Assembly (NCBI RefSeq): GCF_003049705.1
Contig: NZ_PIRF01000003.1
Span: 1 to 64,000 of the forward strand
Source of the DNA: Campylobacter concisus
GTDB lineage: Bacteria > Campylobacterota > Campylobacteria > Campylobacterales > Campylobacteraceae
DNA length: 64,000 nt
Direction: 5' to 3'
Shown piece by piece: positions 8,367 to 16,241 of this stretch. The notes under the pieces are model-generated. The model saw only the letters and a list, made by a program, of their open reading frames with translations, searched no databases and was not told where the DNA came from. Each line of letters opens with the position of its first letter. The first letter of the stretch is position 1. The position numbers and the translations under genes are program-made.

Positions 8367-8733
8367 TGCTAAACTCTAAAAGTAAAGTATCGTAAAATTT
8401 TAGCTTACTTAAGCAGTCATCCGTTTTAGGTGTTTCGATAGTGCTAAAACGTTTTTGTAATTTTTGATTTAAAATATTATTTTCTTTAGATATTTTTTCG
8501 CTATCTATTTTTAATTGCTTAATTTTTAAATTTTGATTATCAATAATTAAAAAAGCGTTTTTAGTATATTCTTTTTCAGTTGCTAGATGAGCTTTTAAAG
8601 TGCTAACTTTTGCATCATAGTTTCTTACTTCACCTTTTAAAAAAGATATATAAAGAAGCAAAATAGAATAAGCAAATATATGTATTAACAGCCCCCTACC
8701 AAATAGGGAGCTTAAATTTAATATTGAAAACAC
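8347..8733 (-). CDS. Putative i-spanin (Rz-like)
   Basis: A 128-residue protein with one N-terminal membrane helix (about residues 13-33) followed by a long coiled coil (about 38-105, rich in K, E, L and I) and a short C-terminal tail. This is the signal-anchor plus periplasmic coiled-coil plan of lambda Rz-type i-spanins. It overlaps the o-spanin gene at its 3' end and touches the preceding gene by one base at its start. No primary sequence match to Rz is claimed; the call comes from architecture and neighbours. Confidence 0.72.
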   Translation of the reverse strand: MFSILNLSSLFGRGLLIHIFAYSILLLYISFLKGEVRNYDAKVSTLKAHLATEKEYTKNAFLIIDNQNLKIKQLKIDSEKISKENNILNQKLQKRFSTIETPKTDDCLSKLKFYDTLLLEFSNGNYSK

Positions 8734-9068
8734 TACTTTACTTTTCTAGCACTAATAACGTAAATTTCATCAAACTTAACGCCGTTAAATTTTTTACCAG
8801 CTAAAGCGGTTTTGATCTGGTCTTCATCAATACTAGGCTTAGTATAAAAACTGAAAGTGGTTTTATTGCCAGCCGTATTTTTACCAGTAATAGTATATTC
8901 AATAACGCTTGCTTCGCTTGAATTACCTTGCTCACTAGCACGAGAAAGTATTACGTAAGTTCCTTCAAGAGCATTATCACAAAATGCTTTAGCTTCAGCA
9001 CCACCGCACGGCAAAGCAAAGCCATAAGTTCTATTATTTATTGTATTTTTAACTAAACATTTAGACAT
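8733..9068 (-). CDS. Unknown 111-aa protein, candidate virion protein
   Basis: I do not recognise this protein. It is soluble, small, rich in beta-forming residues and glycine (EYTITGKNTAGNKTTFSFYTK), with three cysteines in the first 30 residues and a basic C-terminus (ISARKVK). It is the second gene after the origin-like gap, ten bases behind its neighbour with a clear AAGGAG ribosome site, and directly precedes the lysis genes. In small phages this late position is typical of abundant structural proteins, so a coat or spike role is inferred. A ssDNA-binding role is also possible because of the basic tail. Confidence 0.5.
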   Translation of the reverse strand: MSKCLVKNTINNRTYGFALPCGGAEAKAFCDNALEGTYVILSRASEQGNSSEASVIEYTITGKNTAGNKTTFSFYTKPSIDEDQIKTALAGKKFNGVKFDEIYVISARKVK

Positions 9069-9078
9069 CTCTTACTCC

Positions 9079-9426
9079 TTAAAGTCTATCAAATTTCAAA
9101 GTTACATAATCGCATTTAACAGCAGTATCATAATTTGCATCTAATTTGCCAGTAAAATCAGAAAGAAAATTTTGAAACATATAACTTTGTTTAACGTGCG
9201 GGATAGTTACCATAGTAGAAATTCTACCAGTCGTAGTTTTAGCACCAACGATCACATTTTTACGATTAAGTGGATCAGGTGTTGAAGCTAAAGCAGTACC
9301 ACCATCGCCAAAGACTGAATAACTTTCAACTTTGCCAGCTAAAAGCGGAAGTAAAGCATCTTCATCACTACCACTAGAAAAAGTAAGACTTTTTGCATAA
9401 AGTCCATCTATTGTTTGTCTTAACAT
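9079..9426 (-). CDS. Unknown 115-aa protein, candidate major virion protein
   Basis: No family is recognised. The protein is beta-rich, acidic near the N-terminus (SGSDEDALLPLLAGK) with glycine-rich turns (VFGDGGTALAS, VGAKTTTGRIST) and no signal peptide or membrane segment, which excludes a filamentous-phage pVIII-type coat. An AAAGGA ribosome site precedes the ATG. It is the first gene after the 410-base structured gap, with no other gene between it and any promoter there, so it probably heads a late transcript. A single jelly-roll-like coat subunit would fit the size, but this is speculation without structure prediction. Confidence 0.5.
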   Translation of the reverse strand: MLRQTIDGLYAKSLTFSSGSDEDALLPLLAGKVESYSVFGDGGTALASTPDPLNRKNVIVGAKTTTGRISTMVTIPHVKQSYMFQNFLSDFTGKLDANYDTAVKCDYVTLKFDRL

Positions 9427-9544
9427 TTTTTTATCCTTTCTTTTGTCATTCGACTTTTTTAAATTTGCTTGTTTTTGTTAAAACGTTTTAAACAAGAGAA
9501 TATTAAGCAAAAAAGAGAAAGTTAAATAATTAAGGTTATATTAA

Positions 9545-9586
9545 GGACGCTTCAGCACGCTCAAAACGCTTTCGCGTTTTTCGTCC
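9545..9586. repeat. Nested hairpin
   Basis: Outer stem GGACG (9545-9549) with CGTCC (9582-9586), inner stem AAAACGC (9563-9569) with GCGTTTT (9574-9580) around a four-base loop. The branched fold is typical of ssDNA replication origins, though that role is inferred. Confidence 0.6.
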
Positions 9587-9593
9587 GCGTAGT

Positions 9594-9680
9594 GTTTGCG
9601 TGGCGATAGCTAGCAAAAAGACATAATTATAAGTTTTAAGATATTCGAGCAATCGCAGAAACTATCGCCACAACGCAAAC
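9594..9680. repeat. Long-range inverted repeat
   Basis: GTTTGCGTGGCGATAG at 9594-9609 pairs with CTATCGCC at 9662-9669 and ACGCAAAC at 9673-9680, leaving three unpaired bases (ACA) on one side and a 52-base loop between the arms. Confidence 0.7.
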
Positions 9681-9759
9681 AAAAAACAACTAAAGAAGAT
9701 AAAAGATCGAGAAAGAAAATAAGATAATAAAAAAGAATAAACTAAAAGGGAAGAAAAGA

Positions 9760-9799
9760 AAACACGGCACACACCGCAGAGCGGTGGGGTGCCGTGTTT
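9760..9799. repeat. GC-rich hairpin
   Basis: AAACACGGCA (9760-9769) pairs perfectly with TGCCGTGTTT (9790-9799); inside it CACCGC (9772-9777) pairs with GCGGTG (9781-9786) around AGA. On the minus transcript it lies just beyond the signal-peptide protein ending at 9844, so it could also be a terminator, but no T tract follows on that strand. Confidence 0.75.
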
Positions 9800-9843
9800 G
9801 AGAGGGGGGACAACATCTATTAAAAAGAACACATAAAAAAGAT

Positions 9844-10236
9844 TTAAAATTTGATCAAAGAACAAGGGATACGTGAAACTTTATTGTAGCGAATAGTTTT
9901 AAGTAAGTTTTTATTTGATCCATAAAATTTAACTTCCAAAGAGCCTTTAGAGTGTAAAAACGCTTTTAACTCATCATAATTACAAAATTTATAATTTAAA
10001 ACGTTTTCAGCTTCAGCCAATTTTTTATCATCATAAAGAGAATAATCGACATAACAAATAGACCCCTTAAGATAAGAACGACCAGAAGCCATAACAACAT
10101 AAGGATAATTTTTACAAATAAATTCAGATGCTTCAACATCTGACATATTAATAAAAGACTCTTTTAAATTATCAAAATAACTATATCCGAAAGAAATATT
10201 AAAAAACAAACAAAAAGCAACAATCTTTCTAAGCAT
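9844..10236 (-). CDS. Secreted unknown protein of the element
   Basis: About 130 residues with a signal peptide (MLRKIVAFCLFFNISFGYS) and a mature part containing five cysteines. No family is recognised. The start is set at the ATG 10236, which has AAGGAG seven bases upstream; a TTG two codons earlier is less likely. Export suggests a role at the envelope, such as a minor coat, adsorption or superinfection-exclusion protein, all of which are inference. It is the last gene before the structured gap. Confidence 0.6.
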   Translation of the reverse strand: MLRKIVAFCLFFNISFGYSYFDNLKESFINMSDVEASEFICKNYPYVVMASGRSYLKGSICYVDYSLYDDKKLAEAENVLNYKFCNYDELKAFLHSKGSLEVKFYGSNKNLLKTIRYNKVSRIPCSLIKF

Positions 10237-10289
10237 AAGCAACTCCTTTTTATATAAAGAAATAATTATAAAGACAAATTATTAAATTC

Positions 10290-10649
10290 TTACTTATCCA
10301 TAAAAAGCGAACAAGAAACACCCTTTACAGCAAGTCCGCCTACTTCTAAATGTGTTTTAATTAAAGCAGATATTTCAGCTTCGTTTTTAGTCTTTTTTAC
10401 ATTATGAATTAAAATTTGCTTGCACATACGATTTTTATTAGATACAAAAGCTTTAAACTGCTTATTGTAATTGAAGTCGTCAGACGGAAAATTAGTTTTT
10501 TGAGTTTCGAACTCGACTTTATAAATATACTTAATCTCAGCAGTAGAAACAGCATCTAAAAAAGCAATTAGATCGGAAACACTTTTAGCTTCAAGTGTTG
10601 AAGTGATAACCCTATTGCCTTGCTGTTGTGTAATTTTGTAGATAGGCAT
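10290..10649 (-). CDS. Unknown 119-aa protein of the element
   Basis: No family is recognised. The protein is soluble and basic, with a beta-strand-like start (MPIYKITQQQGNRVITSTLEAKS) and a helical C-terminal half (NVKKTKNEAEISALIKTHL). AAGGAG sits correctly before the ATG although the start lies 38 bases inside the upstream gene, so translation is probably coupled. Nucleic-acid binding is possible from the charge but not supported by a motif. Confidence 0.6.
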   Translation of the reverse strand: MPIYKITQQQGNRVITSTLEAKSVSDLIAFLDAVSTAEIKYIYKVEFETQKTNFPSDDFNYNKQFKAFVSNKNRMCKQILIHNVKKTKNEAEISALIKTHLEVGGLAVKGVSCSLFMDK

Positions 10650-11421
10650 AATACTCCTTTTTTGAAAATCGATAAACTGATAAATAGCGATGTTGTAATT
10701 TAAAATTAGTTACATCGCTGTAAAATTGAGAATAAAAAGAAGAGAGAGAATTTTCAAATACATTAATAAAATCAGAAAATTCATAAACAAAAGATTTATT
10801 AACAAAACTAGAAAAAATAGAAAAAAGATTAAAAGCTTCAGTATGAATACCAGTATAGTCACAATCCAAAAGACCAAGACGAAGATCACTTCTAAAAAAG
10901 GGGCTAGAAGATGAATAACAAGAAAAATCAGAAAAGGAGAGACGGCTGGTATATTTTACATAATTAAAAGATGCAGGAATACAAAAATAAAAGTAATCAG
11001 ATCGATCACTAAAAGAAAAGAATAAATTACTATCAAAATAAGAAGAAATTTCGGAAGAGCTGGGCAAATCCGTAATATTAATCTTACCAGATGGAGTTAA
11101 AAAATCAGTGCCTACCCTATATTCATAATCGTCAGCATCATCGCTATTATAATGCATATGTAAAGGGGCATTAGCCTTTTTAATGCTAGAATTAGTATAA
11201 GCAGAAAAATAAAAGCCAAGACCAAAAAGAGAAGAAATACGCTTATCACGAATACAACTATTACCAGAAAAACCGCAATCAAAAAGCGCATCTTTCTTAT
11301 CATATTTTTCATCAATACTAGCATTTAAATTTTCAGTATTAGAACGAAAAAATAATACTCTCTCAATATAAAAAGTAAAATCTTTTTTCTTATTACAGCA
11401 ACCACACAGCAAAGAAACCAT
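10612..11421 (-). CDS. Unknown Ser/Phe/Tyr-rich 269-aa protein
   Basis: No family is recognised. The composition is striking: serine, phenylalanine, tyrosine and aspartate dominate (for example SSYFDSNLFFSFSDRSDYFYF), with a Cys-rich start (LLCGCCNKKK). There is no signal peptide or clear membrane helix. The start overlaps the previous stop as TAATG, so the gene is translationally coupled within the element's operon. A Tyr/Ser-rich beta protein of this size could be a virion surface or spike protein; this is a guess from composition and position. Confidence 0.6.
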   Translation of the reverse strand: MVSLLCGCCNKKKDFTFYIERVLFFRSNTENLNASIDEKYDKKDALFDCGFSGNSCIRDKRISSLFGLGFYFSAYTNSSIKKANAPLHMHYNSDDADDYEYRVGTDFLTPSGKINITDLPSSSEISSYFDSNLFFSFSDRSDYFYFCIPASFNYVKYTSRLSFSDFSCYSSSSPFFRSDLRLGLLDCDYTGIHTEAFNLFSIFSSFVNKSFVYEFSDFINVFENSLSSFYSQFYSDVTNFKLQHRYLSVYRFSKKEYYAYLQNYTTARQ

Positions 11422-11618
11422 TATTCTTTACCTACAAGATCACGGCAAAGAATTTTTAAAAGACGATTTGTTTCATCCAAAGATGCCAAACCGCTTTTAT
11501 CATCTTTTTTATCTTTTAAATTGTCAATTAATATTTTTTCAATACGAGCAAGACAAGCACCAATACTATCAAATTTCTTCATTTCTTCTTCAAAAGCCTT
11601 TTCACAATCAAGAGCCAT
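11421..11618 (-). CDS. Small helical protein, 65 aa
   Basis: A small, probably all-helical, charged protein of unknown family (MALDCEKAFEEEMKKFDSIG start; leucine repeats suggest a short coiled coil). An ATG at 11636 also exists, but AAGGA lies correctly only before the ATG at 11618, which overlaps the preceding gene by 11 bases. It may act as an oligomerising or scaffolding protein; no direct evidence. Confidence 0.5.
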   Translation of the reverse strand: MALDCEKAFEEEMKKFDSIGACLARIEKILIDNLKDKKDDKSGLASLDETNRLLKILCRDLVGKE

Positions 11619-12372
11619 GCTTTTTATCCTTTCCATTAAAATAGCCTAGTCCATTCATCATAGTAATAAACATCTCACTAAGACCCAAAACATTACCAGC
11701 ATCATCAGTAACAAACATAAAATCAGCAACGTGATTTAAAGCGTCAATATCAATCTTATCACTTCCAGTTATACGTCTAAGAATTTCTTTATCTTGCGGA
11801 GTAAAGCGAGAGCTAAAAAGCTTAAAAAGTAGTGTTTGATTTATATTATCAACCTTTGCTTTTGCATAGTTAAATTCTTGATTTTTAGTTTCTAAAATAT
11901 GCTGGCGTTGATTAATAACGGTATTGACATTTTGGAGTGCTGAACTATTAGAATTATTAGTATTTATAATTTGATTACCACACTCCACAAAAACTTTGGC
12001 AACACCAATACGATCAGAAAAATTGCCAGTTAAAAAACCAAGCATTCTATTAAGTTTAACGCCTTTTATATTACTAAGCTTATTTTTGGCATATCTACCT
12101 AAAGGGGATAGTAAAGCTACAACACCAGCATAAACAATACTCATAATTTTATTTACAACACTTTCTTGAAGTTGAATATACTTTACTAAAGCCGCGCTAA
12201 ACATAATAGTGACACCACTATTTATTGCATCTTTTAAAATGCCGTCATCCATACCACTATTTTTTAATTTAGACAAAACTTGATCATAAGCAACACTATA
12301 GGTTAAGTCTTCAAACATTTCATCAATGCCAAGCTTTAAAATTCTTCCAGCTTCAGAACGTTTATCAGCCAT
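11608..12372 (-). CDS. Unknown 254-aa protein with amphipathic/membrane helices
   Basis: No family is recognised. Residues about 50-95 contain two hydrophobic stretches (GVTIMFSAALVKYIQL and IMSIVYAGVVALLSPLG) that could insert in or line a membrane, followed by an Asn/Gln-rich helical region (about 125-175). It starts by a TAATG overlap with the upstream 398-residue gene. The pair may form part of a membrane-containing or DNA-delivery structure of the virion; that is inference from hydrophobicity and operon position. Confidence 0.6.
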   Translation of the reverse strand: MADKRSEAGRILKLGIDEMFEDLTYSVAYDQVLSKLKNSGMDDGILKDAINSGVTIMFSAALVKYIQLQESVVNKIMSIVYAGVVALLSPLGRYAKNKLSNIKGVKLNRMLGFLTGNFSDRIGVAKVFVECGNQIINTNNSNSSALQNVNTVINQRQHILETKNQEFNYAKAKVDNINQTLLFKLFSSRFTPQDKEILRRITGSDKIDIDALNHVADFMFVTDDAGNVLGLSEMFITMMNGLGYFNGKDKKHGS

Positions 12373-13568
12373 TATTTTAAATCCTTAAGTAAAGTTTTAC
12401 TAGGTAATTCAGTATCAAACAAATCTTTAAAATTTGGGATAGGTATATCAAATAAATTTAAAGCATCGCTATCTAATTCAAAACTATTTTCATCAGTTAA
12501 AACACGAGCCTGAACAGCTTGACGAGATAAAGCAATATCACGTGGCGAAGCGTTAGCAATAGTATTGCCGTCGAGATCCTTTACAGCAATCGAGGTCTTA
12601 TCAAAATCAGCTTTTTCTTTATAAATTTCAAGCGTTTTAGTTGAATTATCACTAAGTATTTTTTGGTTTTCAGCATAAGAAGCTGGGAAAGAAATTTCAA
12701 CTGGCTTATTAATAGCTAAAGAAGCGTTTAAATTATTATCGACAGCAACGCTGGCTTTGAGTTTAACACCAGCCAAACCATCTTTCATAGCTTGCGAATA
12801 CTCTTTTGAATTAACAACAAGCTTTTCTAAATTTTGATTATATACTTTTTGATTTTCGCCAATAGTTGAGATATATTTAGAAATTTCACTATTAATTTTT
12901 TCTTGAGATTTTAACACTTCTTTAAAATCTACACCAGTAGAAACAGCGGAATTAGTGCCAGTATTTGACGAAGCATTATCATATATACGATCGCCAGTAT
13001 AAGGATTATAAAGCGTTTTAGTAGTAGGATCAACCCAATATCCAGTTTTTCTATCAAATGTAACACGCCCTTGAATTTCTGGAGATTGATTATATAAGTT
13101 ATCTTTTTTAGCGCTAGCTTGTTTATCAAAAGCATTATTTTTCACAGCTCCTAAAACAGCTAAATTTAAAGACATAAGCTTTAATATATGATTTTGCTGA
13201 TCTAAAACACCAAGTAAAGTTAAGGGGACACTACTAGACTTATCGTTATCAGATGGCTTAGGTAAATTATCTTCTTTAGGTTTTTCTTTTTCTTTTTGTG
13301 CATCTATTGCTTTAGCTTCACGTTGTTTAGCATAATATTCACTAAGCTCTTTTATATTTTTATCAACATCGACACTTTCTTTTTTATTAAAAAAACTATT
13401 ATAAACATTTTTTAATCCCCAAATACCAAGAGCAGTTATATCAGTAACGGGGTTATCTTTTAAATCAAAATTAGCACCAGCACCAATAGCACCAGCAACC
13501 CCACCAGCTTTTAAAGCACTATTAACTTGACTAACTTTACTAATAGCTTGAGTAATACCAGAATACAT
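12372..13568 (-). CDS. Unknown 398-aa protein, candidate DNA-delivery/internal virion protein
   Basis: No family is recognised. The N-terminus is small-residue rich and glycine-zipper-like (LKAGGVAGAIGAGANFD, residues about 20-36). This is followed by a charged Lys/Glu/Pro linker (about 70-108), a hydrophobic patch (SVPLTLLGVLDQQN) and a long helical, Asn/Lys/Ser-rich tail. Glycine-rich hydrophobic starts with extended helices occur in phage pilot and ejection proteins such as microvirus H, so a similar role is proposed by analogy only. It is one of the two largest proteins of the element. Confidence 0.6.
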   Translation of the reverse strand: MYSGITQAISKVSQVNSALKAGGVAGAIGAGANFDLKDNPVTDITALGIWGLKNVYNSFFNKKESVDVDKNIKELSEYYAKQREAKAIDAQKEKEKPKEDNLPKPSDNDKSSSVPLTLLGVLDQQNHILKLMSLNLAVLGAVKNNAFDKQASAKKDNLYNQSPEIQGRVTFDRKTGYWVDPTTKTLYNPYTGDRIYDNASSNTGTNSAVSTGVDFKEVLKSQEKINSEISKYISTIGENQKVYNQNLEKLVVNSKEYSQAMKDGLAGVKLKASVAVDNNLNASLAINKPVEISFPASYAENQKILSDNSTKTLEIYKEKADFDKTSIAVKDLDGNTIANASPRDIALSRQAVQARVLTDENSFELDSDALNLFDIPIPNFKDLFDTELPSKTLLKDLK

Positions 13569-13586
13569 TATTAAAAATCCCTTTCT

Positions 13587-14423
13587 TTATAAATAAATAG
13601 GTGGCTCATTACTTTCGGATTTAGCTTGCTTTTCAACAGCTTCATTGCGTAATCTTGAAAATAAACTAAATAAATCTTCTTCACCAGAATATTCAAAAAT
13701 TTGTTTAACAACATCAGATAAATCAAGAGAATTAACAGCAGAACTCTTAAAAATATAAGCATATAAAGCAATCACATATTTATAAAATGTTTTATCAAAC
13801 TTAAATGGTCTAACTAATCCAGCTGGAACAAAAATTCGGCGAACGCTAAAAACACCGAGTTTTACTAATTCATAATCAAGGCAAAAAACATCATAAAAAA
13901 GAATAAATTTATTAAGACCAAGTTGTAATAAAGAGCAACCTAAAACATAAAAAGGCAAGCTAAAATCTTTAATTTGAACGATTTGACCTTTAGAAAAAGC
14001 TCCTAAAGTAATATCACTTTGTATAGTTGAAAATGGCAAATCAAGAAGAGCAGAAGAAAAAATATTAGCTAGATTAAAATCAGAAGAGAGAAGCTTATGC
14101 CCCTTTGGTATATCTTTCTTTTCAATTTCAACGTAAAGACCAGAGATAGCAAAACGTATATCAGAAACATCTAAAGGATTTAAAATACAATCACAAATAA
14201 AAAATTCATCATCGCCACCATAAACCAAAAAATCAAACAATTTAACGAAAATTTGATTAGAATAAATGTCTTTAAGATATATCGGATCACTAGCATTACA
14301 ACGATGAATAGTTTTAATATCATCTAAAGAATAATTACAAGGCTGATACTGACTAAGACTATTTATTAAAGAACCACTATCACTTAAAGAGAAAGCACCT
14401 AAATTTTTAATAATATTTAACAT
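13587..14423 (-). CDS. Unknown 278-aa protein, candidate capsid or assembly protein
   Basis: No family is recognised. The protein is rich in Phe, Leu, Ile and Asp, probably mixed alpha/beta, with no signal peptide. It occupies the place where filamentous phages carry Zot/pI just downstream of the replication genes, but no Walker A motif (GxxxxGKS/T) is present, so a Zot assignment was rejected. Its C-terminal 30 residues are charged (RLRNEAVEKQAKSESNEPP). A major capsid role is possible for a protein of this length but unproven. Confidence 0.6.
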   Translation of the reverse strand: MLNIIKNLGAFSLSDSGSLINSLSQYQPCNYSLDDIKTIHRCNASDPIYLKDIYSNQIFVKLFDFLVYGGDDEFFICDCILNPLDVSDIRFAISGLYVEIEKKDIPKGHKLLSSDFNLANIFSSALLDLPFSTIQSDITLGAFSKGQIVQIKDFSLPFYVLGCSLLQLGLNKFILFYDVFCLDYELVKLGVFSVRRIFVPAGLVRPFKFDKTFYKYVIALYAYIFKSSAVNSLDLSDVVKQIFEYSGEEDLFSLFSRLRNEAVEKQAKSESNEPPIYL

Positions 14424-14437
14424 TTTATAACCCTTTT

Positions 14438-14737
14438 TTAAAATAAATCTAATCTAGGCTGTTTAACAGCAAAAATATATTTACGACCATTTCGCAAAGA
14501 ATAACCTTTGCTATCTAATAGCTTTTTCAAATTTGTTTGAATAAAAAGAATATTTAATTCATCAAGAGCCGAGTAAAAAGCCTTTCTACTACCAATAACA
14601 ATATCAGCCCAAATAAAACCAAGCTTTTTGGCGTAAAGCCTTTTAACGATAGGACATTTAATATCAATACAAATAACATCCTTGCCACTATCTAATAATT
14701 CACACACCAAAAGACCATAAGCATTTAATTTTTGCAT
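14438..14737 (-). CDS. Unknown 99-aa protein
   Basis: A small basic protein of unknown family with a helical middle (SRKAFYSALDELNILFIQTNLKKLL) and a basic end (LRNGRKYIFAVKQPRLDLF). It begins 13 bases inside the end of the replication initiator gene and was probably co-translated with it. Position suggests a replication or regulatory accessory, which cannot be confirmed from sequence. Confidence 0.55.
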   Translation of the reverse strand: MQKLNAYGLLVCELLDSGKDVICIDIKCPIVKRLYAKKLGFIWADIVIGSRKAFYSALDELNILFIQTNLKKLLDSKGYSLRNGRKYIFAVKQPRLDLF

Positions 14738-16155
14738 TGAAACCCCTTTAAAGCATTCGTTATAGGATGAATATAATCATCATTTCTTATTTTGCTAATG
14801 GCAACAAAAAAATCATTTAAAGAAGCGTTAAAAACATCAAAAAGGGGATTATCTATATTTAAATTCTGACTTTTTATAGTTTTTTCATTTTTTAAAAAAT
14901 TGCCGGCAAGCTTTGATAAGCCGTATTCGTGAAGAGTTAAACCATCATTTTCAAGATCTTTAAGTGTTTCAGTAAAAACATATAAAAAATTTTCACCACT
15001 AACACCCAAATTAGTATAAACAGCACTTACAAAGGCTTTTAAAGCCATTTTTGCTTTTTTAATATCCTTTGACTGAATAAGATCGTGCATAGTAAGAGCT
15101 TTAAATTTATCATCGCCCCAAGGCAAGAGCATATCCCAAAATTTAAGCCTATTATCATCAAAATCGCATCTTTGATAAATTTTTCTTGCACTATCACTTT
15201 GAATAGTGCCAGCAGTTAAACGATTAATTTCATCATCAGTTAGATCATACCATTTACAAATACTAAGCCCTTGCGACCAAAAAGCTCCCAAATGATTAAA
15301 AATATAAGCATTTTCATCACTTTCATTAATAGGGATTAATCTTTTTATTGAAGATCGTCCGAACTCCGCTTCGTGTCTAAATACAAACATATCAACAGCA
15401 GGATTAAAGCCATTTATTTCCCATTTTGTGAAAATTAAAGTTGAAATATTTTTGCTTTGAACTTGTTTTATCTTGTCATAAACCCTAAACATGTGTGGAT
15501 TTTTTCCAAAGCTTACACCTTCAAAGCGAGTAAAACGCATAAAATTATTGACATTAATTTCAGTTATATCATTAAAAACTGGTGAATTTTCATCAATTAT
15601 TAAATCATCGTCATCTTTTTTATATTGATCTGAATAGTTAGAAACTCTTTTTAAACTTCTAAATTGTAAAAAATCTTGTGGAGTATATTTTATGCCAGTT
15701 ACATCAGTTGCAAGATCGAGCCTTAAAACACTTATTTTAAAATGCTCTTTAAATATATCACTTAAAAATTTTTTTACAAGCTCATAGGCTCTAACGTGTC
15801 CATATTTAAGTAAAAATATGCTTCTAAATTGAATTTTTAAATGATATAGCCCTTTTGGCTTAAATTTAGTATCTGAAATGGTACAAAATATATCATCGTT
15901 TGAAAAATATCCAAAATATTGACCTAAGCCTTTACTTGATACTTTAAAATTTCCGTAATCAAAGCCCAAATCATCCAAAATATACTTTTCGCCAAATGTA
16001 CGTAAATTTTGTGCTTGTTGTTTTAGCGTAGCGATCTTGCGAATAAAGCTTGAAAAAGTTGTATTAAAAAATTTTTCATCAATACAATTTACGCCGATAA
16101 CTAAAGTATCGATGCCTTGATGAAGTATTTTAAATCTATCGTCTTTATATATCAT
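14725..16155 (-). CDS. Rolling-circle replication initiator, Rep_trans/RstA-like
   Basis: A 476-residue protein resembling the replication initiation factor family used by filamentous phages (RstA, gpII-like) and some plasmids, which nick one strand with a tyrosine to start rolling-circle replication. Supporting motifs are ISVLRLDLATDVTG (D147 and D151, likely metal ligands), MFRVYDKIKQ with Y226 in the R-x-Y-D-K motif typical of this family, and FRHEAEF (R260, E262). The C-terminal 150 residues are helical and unassigned. It follows an 87-base gap holding a strong hairpin that could contain its nick site. Family assignment is fairly sure; the mechanism is from family knowledge. Confidence 0.75.
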   Translation of the reverse strand: MIYKDDRFKILHQGIDTLVIGVNCIDEKFFNTTFSSFIRKIATLKQQAQNLRTFGEKYILDDLGFDYGNFKVSSKGLGQYFGYFSNDDIFCTISDTKFKPKGLYHLKIQFRSIFLLKYGHVRAYELVKKFLSDIFKEHFKISVLRLDLATDVTGIKYTPQDFLQFRSLKRVSNYSDQYKKDDDDLIIDENSPVFNDITEINVNNFMRFTRFEGVSFGKNPHMFRVYDKIKQVQSKNISTLIFTKWEINGFNPAVDMFVFRHEAEFGRSSIKRLIPINESDENAYIFNHLGAFWSQGLSICKWYDLTDDEINRLTAGTIQSDSARKIYQRCDFDDNRLKFWDMLLPWGDDKFKALTMHDLIQSKDIKKAKMALKAFVSAVYTNLGVSGENFLYVFTETLKDLENDGLTLHEYGLSKLAGNFLKNEKTIKSQNLNIDNPLFDVFNASLNDFFVAISKIRNDDYIHPITNALKGFQCKN

Positions 16156-16184
16156 TTTTTTAAACCTTTAATAAAACCCAGCTT

Positions 16185-16235
16185 GTCCCGCCTAACCTTG
16201 CTGATAGTCTAGGCACGGGGCTAAGGTTTAGCCCC
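16185..16235. repeat. Hairpin before the Rep gene
   Basis: GGGGCTAA (16217-16224) pairs with TTAGCCCC (16228-16235) around GGT. A second shorter pairing, GCCTA with TAGGC, lies beside it at about 16190-16214. The pair sits between the possible ssDNA-binding gene and rep; a double-strand origin, attenuator or terminator are all possible. T's follow only on the + strand, away from gene direction. Confidence 0.6.
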
Positions 16236-16241
16236 TATTTT

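Larger units (their letters stand above)
9430..9843. other. Structured gene-free region; candidate phage origin or packaging site
   Basis: The only long non-coding stretch inside the element. It holds a nested hairpin at 9545-9586 (outer GGACG/CGTCC, inner AAAACGC/GCGTTTT), a long-range inverted repeat at 9594-9609 with 9662-9680, and a GC-rich hairpin at 9760-9799. GC-rich stems stand out in otherwise very AT-rich DNA. A minus-strand ORF of 67 codons across the last hairpin looks spurious. Possible roles are rolling-circle origin, complementary-strand origin, packaging signal, terminator for upstream genes and promoter for late genes; several may coexist. Confidence 0.65.

Noticed and set aside
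9662-9865. 67-codon minus-strand frame in the structured gap
   Set aside because: It runs through the GC-rich hairpin and low-complexity DNA, has no good ribosome site and overlaps the next gene's end.
11112-11324. Hydrophobic 70-codon frame
   Set aside because: Out-of-frame shadow of the 269-residue gene on the same strand; composition is explained by frame shift of Ser/Phe-rich codons.
13587-14423. Zot/pI-like morphogenesis ATPase
   Set aside because: Its place after rep suggested Zot, but no Walker A or B motif and no single C-terminal membrane helix are present.
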